A DNA stretch of 64,000 nucleotides from Stentor coeruleus (lineage: Eukaryota > Ciliophora > Heterotrichea > Heterotrichida > Stentoridae). The position numbers and the translations under genes are program-made. Below are positions 40,381 to 51,109 of the stretch, piece by piece; the stretch's first letter is position 1, and each line of letters starts with the position of its first letter. The notes beneath the pieces were generated by a model. It worked only from the letters and a program-made list of their open reading frames with translations, was not told the DNA's origin and ran no database searches. The stretch spans positions 85,908-149,907 of the forward strand of contig MPUH01000033.1 in the NCBI GenBank assembly GCA_001970955.1, read 5' to 3'.

Positions 40381-41563
40381 TTAGTTAATCTCAAGTTTTA
40401 TAGTTTCACTAACTAATTTACATCTTCTACACTCATTACCCCTAGCACAATTTACACAACAAGCATGGCCACATTTTACCCTAACCATATTCACATCGTC
40501 TTTATTACAGCTTTTGCATTTAACTCTAACCCTACTTTCATCATTTTTATTCTCAACCAGATGATTTTTCATATAAAAAAATATGTGCAACCAAATGGAT
40601 AAAATTGCAGAGACTACCAAAAAAGCACTTTTTATATTTTAAAGACCAAGGGCATTGTGCGGATCTGAAAACTTGAGGATGGTAGTAAATTTCAGTGAAA
40701 TTGTGAGCTCTACCACATCGTTCTTGTATTTTGCAATTCGGAGCATTATGACATAAGGTTGTCGAGTATTGAAATTTTTCTATATCTCTTCGTTTTTCTC
40801 CTTCGTAGTGATATTTTGTACACCCTTTGCACTTTTCTCCAATCTGGCATTTTTGCGTTCGGAAGGTCTTTAGGTTGAATTCTTCAATTACAGTTTTCGG
40901 TTCTTCTTTTAATACATTCCAAGTTTCAGATGTCCCTTGATTAGTATTATTAGTTTTTTTAAAAATAGTATTAGGCATAGGATCAATGCGACTGATTTCT
41001 TGTGAATAAAAGGATTGTTGATATCTACCTTTAGATATTTTACCTCTTTTAAATGTTCCAGTATTATTCTCCAATCTAGGAACTTCGTCAGGGTTATTAA
41101 ATCTATAAGGATTACTGGGGATTTGAATTTTCTTGCTTTCTTGAGCTTTTTCACCTTTGAAATTTGATAGGGATAAACTTTCAGACTTATCATTTTTTAT
41201 GTTCACTAATTCTTTATAATCCCATTTGTTTATTATTATAGGGGGCTTTGTGCATTTTAATTCTTGATTTATTTCACCAAAAATTATTTCAAGGTTTTCA
41301 GTGATTGGCTGATTAATTTTAGGTTTTTCTATTTGTCTTAGATTTGATGTTAGGGGTAATGCTTTTGTTTCTTCAGATAGACATTCTAATATGTTCGGGT
41401 CGTAAGATTTACTTGGAATTGATATTTTATTGAAAGGCTTTAATGATGGAGAATGAACTTCTTTTAATATATTTGATACGGAGTCGAGCTCAGATATTGG
41501 ATTTAAGGTATTTTTATCTTGAAGATTGAAAGATTTCGGAAAAATAGCCTTTTTTTGATCCAT
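40381..41563 (-). CDS. Unkempt-like protein with CCCH zinc fingers and C-terminal RING, frame-shifted
   Basis: Two overlapping frames belong to one gene. The first (41563-40553) has a disordered N-terminus and then three cysteine/histidine fingers at residues 230-325, including C-x8-C-x5-C-x3-H (CPWSLKYKKCFFGSLCNFIH). The second carries a RING-type C-x2-C...C-x-H-x2-C-x2-C...C-x2-C tail (CKSCNKDD and CGHACCVNC). They join in frame if one base is removed from the run of seven A at 40575-40581, giving 393 residues. CCCH plus RING is the layout of Unkempt, an RNA-binding translation regulator. No 16-nt intron explains the shift, so a homopolymer error is most likely and programmed frameshifting is the alternative. 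Confidence 0.75.
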
Positions 41564-42210
41564 TTATAAGAACTGTCTATAAAAATTTTGCTCACTGAAT
41601 ATCCTATTTTTTTTGCAAGTATAAAATTCTTAGCTTAATCCTACTATAGATTGCATAAGACTATTTAAAATATGATTATAATAAAGTCCAAACATCATAG
41701 TGATTAAAAAATAAAAATACTCTCTTTTCAAGTTTAATTCTAAATTTTAACGCAAAAACTACCTTTAAAGTTATAATAAAATATTATACCTCAATGATTA
41801 TTCAACTCTAAAAATCTAATCTAAAAAATAATCTTTAATCATCTATCCGGTAAAAAAAACATTTTTTTTCTTTCAAATTTTCACAATACTTTGAAATTTG
41901 TGATTGTAAAAATAAAATTTACTAGTATAAAGTTTATGATAATAAATAACTTTTATTAATCAATTATTAATGCTTTCATATCAATTTTTACTAGTGATTA
42001 TCGAAGTTTAAAATTAGATTTTCCTCTAATAAATCGTTTTTCATACAGAAAAATAGTTAAAATTTATTTGTTTTTTTTTGGAGAACGTATAGATAAGATT
42101 TTTAAAAATAAATCACAATTTTTATAATAATTTTGATACTTAAAGGTATTGTTATATTATTAGCATTTCATATTCGTGCATATTTTTAAAACTTATAAAA
42201 GAATTGAAAT
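41564..42210. other. divergent intergenic region
   Basis: This 647-bp very AT-rich stretch lies between a minus-strand and a plus-strand start codon. I see only A/T homopolymer runs. Confidence 0.55.
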
Positions 42211-42699
42211 ATGCATAAAAAAGAAACTCAAAGAAGCAAAAAGGTAGTAGTTGAAGACCAAGTAGAAGATATATATGGTGTTCATTTTAAGTATAACGAC
42301 TTATTTTCAAGACTCCTAAAAGTTCAGAAACAGCGACAAAGATCAGAAGAAAAAAACCCTATACCTAGGATACCTTCATATGATTCCAACACTTTAAGAC
42401 AATTCAGTACAGGAAAAGGCAAAAAGGAGTCAGTGCTAAATAAAAGATCTACAAGTACAACAAATCTTCATCAAAAAACAGTAGGAAGAAGTGTTTCTGT
42501 TAAAAAAATTCTTATGCCACAACCAATAAGAGACCAAAAACATGAGATTTTCAAAAGCTTTTCTCCAAATACCAAAAAACCTAAGCGTTTGTCTGTACAT
42601 GGTAAATCAACTAAAAAGCTGGAAAAAAAAGGCTCATGCACTGTTAGAATTACGAAAAAAATGCTTTTAAAGCCAAAGGACTTAAAAACTCATGAGTAA
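42211..42699 (+). CDS. hypothetical lysine-rich protein, 162 aa
   Basis: The ATG-initiated frame ends in TAA. The product is very basic (lysine and arginine throughout, for example KKVVVEDQ at the start and repeated KK pairs at the end), with no domain, signal or membrane segment. It may bind nucleic acid or microtubules, but nothing specific supports either. Confidence 0.6.
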   Translation: MHKKETQRSKKVVVEDQVEDIYGVHFKYNDLFSRLLKVQKQRQRSEEKNPIPRIPSYDSNTLRQFSTGKGKKESVLNKRSTSTTNLHQKTVGRSVSVKKILMPQPIRDQKHEIFKSFSPNTKKPKRLSVHGKSTKKLEKKGSCTVRITKKMLLKPKDLKTHE

Positions 42700-43133
42700 G
42701 CGGAAGAGGGTGTTAGTAATAATTAATTAAACAAGGGAATTTTGGGAAATATAAATCATTAAAGTCTAAAATCTGGAAAATTAATACAAATAAAACTAGG
42801 TAAAAATTAGAAAATCAAAGGAAGCATGAAAAGGTGAAATTTGTTGGAAATAGTTTAGAGTATATAAGAATATTATTATATGTATATTATATATGTGTAT
42901 TTTATAGTAGATTATATAGCTAGATAATAATGAAAAGTATATAATTTTTAAATTTTATGATAAATTGTAGAGAAAAATCAAAAAAAGCCCTAGCAACAAT
43001 AGTCAACTCAGAATAATTTAAAAAGATAAAAAATTTATTATATATTATATCAAAATCCAATATTTATTTACATATCAACATCAAAATCCTACTTATTCTC
43101 TTATTAAAATCCAATAATAACTTAAACTCCATC
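42700..43133. other. convergent intergenic region
   Basis: It shifts from G-rich (left) to C/A-rich (right), as expected for two facing 3' ends. It includes a TA-rich run at 42860-42910. No gene is seen. Confidence 0.55.
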
Positions 43134-43643
43134 CTAAAGTTTATCCTTCTCTTTGTTAAAATAAATCAAAGTATGTCTAAAAGCAATACCCGAAAACACA
43201 GCTAAACATATTGAAAATATAATCTCAAACAAATAATATCCTGTATATGCAACATACCAAAAACGATCAGTATCACAATTATCATCACAATCAGGCATAC
43301 CTTTAATAACATTTTTTGCAAACAAAACACAATAAGCTCCACCGGCTAATATATTTAATAATCCTATAGCTACAAGTAATCCAAGAGATATTCCAATTAA
43401 TTTTATAATAACCTTATAATTGGAATATAGTCCTAAACCTCCACCAATTATAAGTATAATTCCATATGTTATTGCTCCAATCATGTATATGTTTACTCTT
43501 CTTGGAAGGAAAATAAAGGATAAAAATGATGTTAACCCTAGTATAAGGAAAATAAGAAACTCAGCTAAAACCATTTTCCTAAGATCATTTTCGTTTTGTT
43601 TTTCTTGCTCAATTGGAGATGTTGATGGAGGTGAAATATCCAT
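43134..43643 (-). CDS. four-transmembrane protein, 169 aa
   Basis: A hydrophilic N-terminus (25 residues) precedes four membrane helices at about residues 26-46, 52-75, 82-105 and 133-158. A cysteine-containing loop with CDDNCD lies between helices 3 and 4, giving a tetraspanin-like layout. The CCG signature of true tetraspanins is absent, so the family is uncertain. The start codon lies 37 bp from the divergent IQ-motif gene. Confidence 0.7.
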   Translation of the reverse strand: MDISPPSTSPIEQEKQNENDLRKMVLAEFLIFLILGLTSFLSFIFLPRRVNIYMIGAITYGIILIIGGGLGLYSNYKVIIKLIGISLGLLVAIGLLNILAGGAYCVLFAKNVIKGMPDCDDNCDTDRFWYVAYTGYYLFEIIFSICLAVFSGIAFRHTLIYFNKEKDKL

Positions 43644-43680
43644 TTATAGTAGAAAATACAGTAAAGTTGTAAAGTTAAAA

Positions 43681-44511
43681 ATGCTCCCGCAGCTAATCCA
43701 TCATCAATACACTCGTTCAACTAGAGATGTTACTACAAACCTTCCACAAAATCTTACTTCTTTATACACACATCTAACACCAACTGCTAGAAAAAACCCT
43801 TCATTAATTCCTTCAATACAATTTCCTCAAATCTCGTTAAGAACCTCAGCAAGAGTTAGCCCAGCCAGATACGAAAAAAGGCTCTCAAAAGAAATTCAAA
43901 TAAATTTACTACAAAAAGAAAGAATCTTCAAAGCTAAAACAGCTGAAAGACTATGGGAAGATTTCGGAATTTACGTGAAAAAAACTGATATTAAAGATAG
44001 TAGCATTGAAGAAATCATGGAAAAAGCATATTATGTATTTTTATACGGTAAAATGAATGATGCTGCGACAAAAATCCAGTTGTCATGGAGAGATTATTGT
44101 GTATATAAAGAAAAAATTAGAATCACGGTTTTAAGAGAAATAGCTGCAAGAAAACTACAAAAAGCTTGGAAAAAATACAAAATCCTAGTCCTAAACCCTA
44201 AAAAAACCTATTCTTATAAAGAAAAAGCTGCTATATGCATACAAAAACATTATAGGGGCTATAGAAGCAGAATCCATTTTTCAGTTCTCAAAGGTCGGGC
44301 CATTTTAAAAGCAAACCTCCGATACTTCGATTCAATCCGCGATGAAGTATACAAAGAAAGCGTAAAAATCATCTGGAGAGTCTGGAAAAAATACAAAGCC
44401 AAAAAACTTAAAAGAACCCAAAGCCCAAGCAAACAGATAAAAAGTCCTACAAAAAACGGTTTCTTTAAAACTGTACAACAAGCAAGGCCATCATTCCGAA
44501 GACCAAAATAA
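43681..44511 (+). CDS. IQ-motif protein
   Basis: From the ATG at 43681 the product has 276 residues. Three or four IQ-like calmodulin-binding helices lie at about residues 124-250: AATKIQLSWRDYC, ARKLQKAWKKYK, AAICIQKHYRGYRSR and a weaker IIWRVWKKYK. A basic serine/proline tail follows. The open frame runs back into the opposing gene, but that part is antisense of the 4TM protein. A calmodulin-regulated cytoskeletal role is inferred from the motifs only. Confidence 0.82.
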   Translation: MLPQLIHHQYTRSTRDVTTNLPQNLTSLYTHLTPTARKNPSLIPSIQFPQISLRTSARVSPARYEKRLSKEIQINLLQKERIFKAKTAERLWEDFGIYVKKTDIKDSSIEEIMEKAYYVFLYGKMNDAATKIQLSWRDYCVYKEKIRITVLREIAARKLQKAWKKYKILVLNPKKTYSYKEKAAICIQKHYRGYRSRIHFSVLKGRAILKANLRYFDSIRDEVYKESVKIIWRVWKKYKAKKLKRTQSPSKQIKSPTKNGFFKTVQQARPSFRRPK

Positions 44512-44972
44512 CCCTTATCCTGTTTTTTTTTTCTATAAATTTAAACTTTTATAACTAAATATTCTAAAAAATGTTATCTCGACTTAAAATCCAAGAACTT
44601 AGCACCTTGGTATGGATCAAATGGTTGATTCACAACCTATTATTTATTAAGACCTTAAATTATCAAAAAACTTATAAAAATCCCTAAGTTTCTTGAACTT
44701 TATACATTTATCGCCCCTTCTGAAACCTCATAAAGTCCTATAAATCTTAATAATGATGATTATTAAAAAGATAATTTTTCAGTAGACTCAGATACTTCTT
44801 ATGAATATGAACCTGCTGAATACAATCTATTGGACTTAGTATTGCTCTTCCTCAATTGTATTCCATAATCAAAATCTATGTAAAAAACAGAGATTTACTT
44901 ATGAGTAACTCTAAAAGAACTAGTTCTATTAGATAAGTTGTATTTTATTATATATAATAATTTGATTATAAT
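44512..44972. other. intergenic region
   Basis: A plus-strand frame at 44554-44868 looks coding in patches but contains four in-frame stops (44626, 44656, 44731, 44764) that no 15-nt intron removes. It is not called. Confidence 0.5.
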
Positions 44973-45137
44973 ATGGGTTGTGCTTCAGGTAAGAATATGA
45001 TTAAAAACGGGGTAGCTATTCCTATTGATAAAACTGAAATTACGAAATCTAAACTACTGCTTAGGTATCAGACTGAAGAAAATGTGTATAACATAAAGCT
45101 TATTGTCCCTTCTCAAGAAGGAAAAGTTAGAGGGTGA
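44973..45137 (+). CDS. small hypothetical protein with MGC start, 54 aa
   Basis: A short ATG frame encodes MGCASGKNMIKNG and a beta-rich remainder, ending in tandem stops TGA TAA. The N-terminus could be myristoylated and palmitoylated. The DNA after it becomes G/T-rich, as after other plus-strand genes here. A frame of this length can occur by chance, so this is tentative. Confidence 0.35.
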   Translation: MGCASGKNMIKNGVAIPIDKTEITKSKLLLRYQTEENVYNIKLIVPSQEGKVRG

Positions 45138-47768
45138 TAAGAAAAAGGTTTAATAATATAAATACAATTTTTTATAGGTTGAGGTTTTTTTTGTGTCATT
45201 TTTGGAGGATAAGTTGGAAAAATTGAAGGGTTTTGATGGAAGATAATAAGGAAAAGTGCGGTTTTTGATGAATTTGTGACTAGGAACTTTTGGATTTGTG
45301 GGGTTTAAGTTTGTAAGGTTTTCAAAGGAATTTGTGGATTGGATAATGAGTCTTGATGCTTTTTAGAAAAATTTTATGGAGATTAATAGAAAATATTGGT
45401 GCTGGGGTTTTAATGAAGATATTCATGAGTGGGTCCCAAAGAATTTAGTGAGTTTTATTGTTTGACTTATGCTTATGAAAAAATTGTTATAATTTACGGT
45501 TTATATGCGAGTCGGCTATAAAAGTATGCTTTGACCATTGCTTAGCACTAGAAAATCATTAAAAAGCTGCTTTGAATTTTATGCTAAATAGCAGACGTAT
45601 TTTTGTATTATTTTATACAGTCACCTTTTTCTGTTTTACAAAAATGATATCTAAGTTTATATAACATAGAATTTGTAATAAATGTATATATCTAGTCATA
45701 TATTTCTTTTTTTTGCTTTTCTTCCAAAGAAAAGGTAATTTCAATCTTCATTTTATTATCCTGTTCAAATAATTTCTTAAATATTTCTACCTATTATATT
45801 AAATCTAATTAAGCTTTAGAAAAACTATCACAAATTCATACTCATACAAACTTTTCAATGACACTAATTGAACGATAAAACTATATAATTTTAATACTAG
45901 CATCGATTTCTAAAATCCCTTAATTCGCATTTATATATCTTAACTACTTTAAATCTTTCATGCTAATATTTAAAAACTATACTACAAAAATCCAAGTCTT
46001 TCTAGCTTCTTGCCAAGTAATTTCAAACTTATAAAGTATTTCAATCACCTAGTTCATCTCTTGATAAAACTTATCTTATAACATAAAAAATATTTTCGTT
46101 TAAAATGTTCATATTCTCTCCCTTCACAACTAATCCTGCATTCATTTATATAATATGAACCCATTCAAAAACCTATCTGATCAAATTGCTTATAAAATCA
46201 TAACTTTTCGTATAAAATCTTCATCAAACCTAGTTTCATAATTTAAACCTTCCAATTTACAAATTCCTTCCACACATCTAAAAAAAGTTTATTTTTTTCA
46301 CTCTTTCCACATCAAATTCGTATTTCTAATATAATTTTTTTCTTATCAAACCAATTTAAAAGATATTTCATATAGCAAAGCTTATATTTATTATAAACTG
46401 TCTACAAAGAATTTCAGGATATAAAAAATATCTTCATCTATCATAATTTTACATACTTATTTTTGCAACCTTTAAGATATAAATAATATCATAATATTGT
46501 CCTAATCTTTATAATGATACATTTAACATCCTAAGATATAATAAAAGTAATTTTATACTTCTAATATTTTATATTGAAGTAAAAGATATCTAAATATCTA
46601 TTAATGAGACTAAGATATCAAAGTTTTTTTTAGGAAAATTGATACAAAAAGATCTGAAGATATTAATGAAGATATAAATATATAAGTTATATATATTAGT
46701 AAGAATTTATACATGTTTCTCCATTTAATATAAATAAGATATAGGATATATCTAATTATAAGCAATTTTGATGTATTTAATATTTCATTTTTGTAGACAT
46801 TTTTATATCTTTGTATAAAAAATCTGATTGAAAAAATCATCCTGAGCTTATTATGCTTTAAAAAATTATCAGAAAATAAATTGGGATATCTTTTTGCCTG
46901 ACAAATGGTTTTGAGTTTAAGTTTTTGTTTTGATGAGTTTTTTATGGCTTTTGTTTGAGATTTTATATTTTTTTAGTTTAAAATATTAGGAAAAGGTTTT
47001 GATTGATGAGATTATTGGGTAAATTGTGATGTTGAAAATAGGGAGTGTTTAAATTTGGTTTTTATAATTAAAATAGAAGGAATTATGGGAAAATGTATTG
47101 TGTTATTGTAGATTTATTTAATTCAATTTTATATTTATTTAGTTTAGTCCAAGATTTATTTAGTTAAGTATTATATTTGTTTCTTATATATGTCATGTTT
47201 TCTAAATATTGATTTAATTGGCAAAAGCTGCATATGCTGTTTTATATTTTGATTTTGGTAAAATTTACAGATTATGGAGAATGAACTAGTTTATGCAATA
47301 ATTTTCTTTACAAAAATACTTATTTATCTATAGGATGCTAAAAATCAACATCTGATTCATAGCATATTTAATAAACATAAAACAGAGTATCATCCTTTTT
47401 AATCCCTCAAGTAAATTCATAGTAAATAATTAAAACTATATTAAAATTTTCTGATTATAAAATCGCACATATTATCTTAAACTATTCCTTAAATACAAAA
47501 ACATTATTCTTACACTCTAGCATTTTATCTTCAGAGCAGCAAATTTTTCTTATTAAAAAGTTAAAATCCTCAAAAAATATTTCTTCATTACCCTATCAGC
47601 TATTTTTTACTCACATAACTAAATTGTTTCATAGAAAAAATATAAAACACTCATTATTAAAAAATACTGAGAAAAGATCTAAACAAACTATTTCAGTTTT
47701 AAAATTTCTAATAAAAACCCTTAATTACAAATCCATAACCAACTTCTACTAATACAATAAATAACTAA
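45138..47768. other. 2.6-kb gene-poor region
   Basis: This is the longest stretch without a supported gene. The left part is G/T-rich; 46000-46350 and 47340-47760 are C/A-rich, the latter being the 5' flank of the DYRK gene. A 76-codon minus-strand frame at 46610-46840 is low-complexity and rejected. No intron-like array or RNA gene is seen. Confidence 0.5.
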
Positions 47769-49361
47769 ATGCACAAATCTACTCAATTTATACAAAAAGC
47801 CTATGAAGAACTGCCAAACCCACATCCAGTTCCGATACCAGAGACGAGGAAAAAACTTGTTCTTGAGATCCTAGAAAGAAAGCGCTCGAATATGAAAAGC
47901 CTAAACAGCCTCTACCAACATAAATATCAAGAAAGCCCATTATCTATACCTAAACATGAAAACAACGAATCCTCAGATCGTTTCCTTAAAACTTCTGATA
48001 CTCTATCCCAGCAAAGGACTAATTCTCAAAAGAGGCCCCCATCAGGAAGTCCTCCAAAAGTTCCAAAGTTCAAACTGAAAGACCTGGGTAAGACCCTCAA
48101 CGCAATCCCCCGCTACCCAGCCGCAAAAGAAAAGGACAAATTCCCATTATCTGCAGAAGAAGTTCTCCAACACTATTCAAGCTCCTTATCAACATGGGAG
48201 CAAGCAGAGGTTTTAGACTACCCAAAAGTATACTTCATAAGTAAAGCAACTGAGAAAAAATCTTTAGACTTTGACACCGAACAAGGATATTACAAAATCT
48301 TCCCAAACGACCAAATTGCATTCCGTTACGAAATCGTCAGTTCAGTAGGCAAAGGGGCATTTGGTGAAGTAATCCAAGCTTTTGATCATTGCGACAAGAA
48401 AACCGTAGCAATCAAAATCGTTAAAAACCAACTAAAAATCTCATCCCAAGCCCGTACAGAAATCCAAATCCTCGAGTATATCCAAAGTATTGACCGTTCA
48501 CATAAATCCAACATAATCCAGCTTATTTCACACTTTGAGTTCCGTAAACATATAGTAATTACCATATAGTGTCTTATATTCGATCTTTATTCTCTTAGTC
48601 TTTATGACCTTTTAAAAAAAAATGCTTTCAAAAGCCTTGGCGGGAATTTCGTTAAAGATATCGGAATTCAAGTTCTTGATGCTTTAAAGTTTTTAGATCG
48701 AAACCAAATAATCCATTGTGATATAAAACCTGAAAATATATTATTAGTTAACCAATCAAAGTTTCTTATAAAACTCATAGATTTTGGTAGTGCATGTTTT
48801 AATAACAAGAAAATTTACTCGTATTTACAATCAAGATTTTATAGAGCTCCAGAAGTTATACTTGGTATAGGTTACAATAATTCTATTGATATGTGGAGTT
48901 TTGGCTGTTTACTTGTTGAATTATTAACAGGGTTTCCTTTATTTGCCGGAGATTCTGAAGCTGATCAGTTAAATTGTATAATCGAAGTTCTTGGTCCACC
49001 ACCTATGAACATGCTCGGGGCTTCGCCCCGTCGAGGATATTTTTTCAATGAAAACAATGAGACTAAAAGCAAAATAAACTCATATGGGAAAACAAGAATT
49101 CCTAACACCCGACCTTTAAGAGAAGTTTTACAAAATCTTGATGAAGACGCTATAGAAGTTATTGAAGGATGTTTGAAATGGGATCCTAGAGAAAGATTAA
49201 CCCCTGATTTAGCTTTGCATAGTGATTTTTTTTTTGGACTTGCACCTGAAACACCGATACGGACACGTAAACATAGGCAGATTAGCTTAGAAGATATAAC
49301 AAGAAATGCTCCAAGGTTGCAAAAGTTCATAGCACATCAGAGTAAAAATACTATATGTTGA
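47769..49361 (+). CDS. DYRK-family protein kinase
   Basis: The gene has two exons, 47769-48554 and 48570-49361, joined across a 15-nt intron; 525 residues. A long disordered N-terminus precedes a DYRK-homology region and a kinase domain (about 195-490). It has GKGAFGEVIQAF, VAIKIVKN, the family-specific HCDIKPEN, LIDFGSAC, and an activation loop YSYLQSRFYRAPE with the tyrosine of the YxY motif. DYRKs autophosphorylate that tyrosine during folding and then act on serine/threonine. It fits class 2 (DYRK2/4, Pom1-like). The PP2C gene starts 22 bp after its stop. Confidence 0.94.
48555..48569 (+). other. 15-nt intron (GTAATTACCATATAG)
   Basis: It interrupts the DYRK kinase N-lobe in phase 0 at RKHI/CLIF. 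Removing it deletes the TAG stop and restores the conserved hinge-region strand. Confidence 0.95.
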
Positions 49362-49383
49362 TAAATAGAATAGTTTGTAATAA

Positions 49384-50382
49384 ATGTGGAGAAGAGCTTT
49401 TCTTGCTGCCAGCGCTGGATTTTTTACAACTTCTTCCGTGTTTTTAGCACCCAAAGATTCCGGACGTGTTTCACACCCTGCAAATCTACCAATAGAAGAC
49501 CGTTTTGTTATAGACAGCTTAGGTCAAGTTAAACTTGCCGCAGTTTTTGATGGCCATGGTGGCTGGCAAATCTCAGAATATCTTCACAAAAACATAAAAG
49601 ATCGTATAGAAGTCTTAAGTAAAACTAACACCAATTGGGATCAAGTCCTCAATTCAGCTTTTGATCAACTAGAAAGTGAATTAATAGATCTTGTTCGTGG
49701 TTCATACAAACTTGGATTTAGTTCTGTAGCTTCAGTTGGTTCATGTGCTACAGTCGCTTTAATTCTCGATAAATATTTTGTCGTTGCTAATGCTGGAGAT
49801 TGTCAAGCTGTCCTTGTAACCAATAAAAATGGAGATATTCAAGGTATTAATATATGTCAAATACACTCATCTAATCTTAAAGTTGAACAACAAAAACTTG
49901 CTAAAGAACATCCTAATGAAGATGATATTGTTAGATGTAGAAGTGCTAAAGCTTGTTATGTTAAAGGAAGACTTATGCCAACTAGAGCTTTTGGGGATTT
50001 TCATTTGAAACATCAAGAATTTAACAACCCTGATAAACTTTCTTATGTTTTTGGATTTAAAAGGTCACATATTGAGAATTTTACTGGACCATATATAACA
50101 CATAAACCAGATGTACAAGTTAGGAATATTGAAAGTGGAGATAAGTTTTTGATATTAGCAACAGATGGATTGTGGGATGAACTTAGTGAACAACAAGCTG
50201 CAGAGATTGTGTATAATGCTGAAAGTCCTCAGAAAGCTGCGGATTTACTCTTGGAAGCTGCGTTGGACCATGCGGCGTATGATAATAATATGAAAAGAGT
50301 TGAACTTGATGGGCTACCTTTTGGGAAAAAGAGAAGTTATCATGATGATATTACTATTGTTGTAGTGTCACTTAATAGTTAA
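49384..50382 (+). CDS. PP2C-family phosphatase, mitochondrial pyruvate-dehydrogenase-phosphatase-like
   Basis: The 332-residue protein has a likely presequence (MWRRAFLAASAGFFTTSSVF) and a PPM phosphatase domain. Metal-binding motifs are visible: ED near residue 38, VFDGHGG near 55, a NAGDCQAVL strand near 138, TRAFGDFHLKH near 200, ATDGLWDEL near 260 and the final DDITIVVV. The insert around RSAKACYVKGRLMPTRAFGD resembles PDP-type enzymes, which reactivate pyruvate dehydrogenase in the matrix. Other mitochondrial PPM members are possible. It begins 22 bp after the DYRK stop codon. Confidence 0.87.
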   Translation: MWRRAFLAASAGFFTTSSVFLAPKDSGRVSHPANLPIEDRFVIDSLGQVKLAAVFDGHGGWQISEYLHKNIKDRIEVLSKTNTNWDQVLNSAFDQLESELIDLVRGSYKLGFSSVASVGSCATVALILDKYFVVANAGDCQAVLVTNKNGDIQGINICQIHSSNLKVEQQKLAKEHPNEDDIVRCRSAKACYVKGRLMPTRAFGDFHLKHQEFNNPDKLSYVFGFKRSHIENFTGPYITHKPDVQVRNIESGDKFLILATDGLWDELSEQQAAEIVYNAESPQKAADLLLEAALDHAAYDNNMKRVELDGLPFGKKRSYHDDITIVVVSLNS

Positions 50383-50600
50383 TATCCTGCTTATGATGTT
50401 TTTGATTGTTTATGGGTGTTAGATTTGTTGGGATTTGGATGTTAAGATTTTTTATAAGTTTTTTTATGATGAATTGAGGTGTTTTGATTAATTTGAGAGT
50501 TTATAGAATTTTAGTTTAGAATGCATCTAAGGTTAAAAAGTTATATAAAATACAAATATTTATCTTTAATAAAATCAGAATCTCTAAAAAAAAGTTCAGT

Positions 50601-50958
50601 TTAATCTTTGGTTATATCATATGCAACAATGCACTGCTTATAAAATTCTTTACATTCTTCAAAATTAATGTAATCCTTCCAATCTTTGTCAAATTCCACT
50701 AAGCAAAGCCTATATTTCCTATGTAATCCTAAAACCAAACCCAAAAAAATTTTTATAAATTTCAATAACCCATTATCGCCCCAANACAATGCACTGCTTA
50801 TAAAATTCTTTACATTCTTCAAAATTAATGTAATCCTTCCAATCTTTGTCAAATTCCACTAAACAAAGCCTATATTTCCTATTATTCAAATGTAATCCTA
50901 AAACCAAACCCAAAAAAATTTTTATAAATTTCAATAACCCATTATCGCCCCAATCCAA
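50601..50958 (-). CDS. small hypothetical protein, start unresolved, split by duplication
   Basis: The minus-strand frame encodes a compact sequence (DWGDNGLLKFIKIFLG ... FDKDWKDYINFEECKEFY) ending in TAA at 50601. The junction duplication around N 50785 repeats most of it; collapsing it leaves one frame of about 70 residues. No ATG opens the frame: the nearest in-frame ATG is followed by AAA AAA AAT and then TGA. Two homopolymers (8 A, 7 T) lie there, so an indel error is plausible. The second copy has nine extra bases (three residues) relative to the first. No family is recognised. Confidence 0.4.
50626..50953. repeat. 159/168-bp duplication around single N (50785)
   Basis: 50626-50784 and 50786-50953 match apart from a 9-bp insertion and a substitution in the second copy. 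This suggests two alleles or a sequence error preventing contig merging. Confidence 0.85.
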
Positions 50959-51109
50959 AAAAACTCAATTTTTTTTCATCTTCTAATCCATTTAAAAACA
51001 TATACAAAAATAACCATGTCACTACAAATCNATCCAAAAAAACTCAATTTTTTTTCATCTTCTAATCCATTTAAAAACATATACAAAAATAACCATGTCA
51101 CTACAAATC
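50953..51109. repeat. 78-bp duplication around single N (51031)
   Basis: 50953-51030 and 51032-51109 are identical. The first copy carries a ghost of the start codon of the downstream coiled-coil gene. Together with the previous junction this isolates 50786-51030 as a 245-bp contig whose two ends both overlap its neighbours. Confidence 0.88.

Noticed and set aside
44554-44868. Possible pseudogene with four premature stops
   Set aside because: Coding-looking patches are short, no 15-nt intron removes the stops, and the open stretches are within chance length.
46610-46840. 76-codon minus-strand frame
   Set aside because: Low-complexity I/Y/K/F-rich translation of AT-rich DNA with no features.
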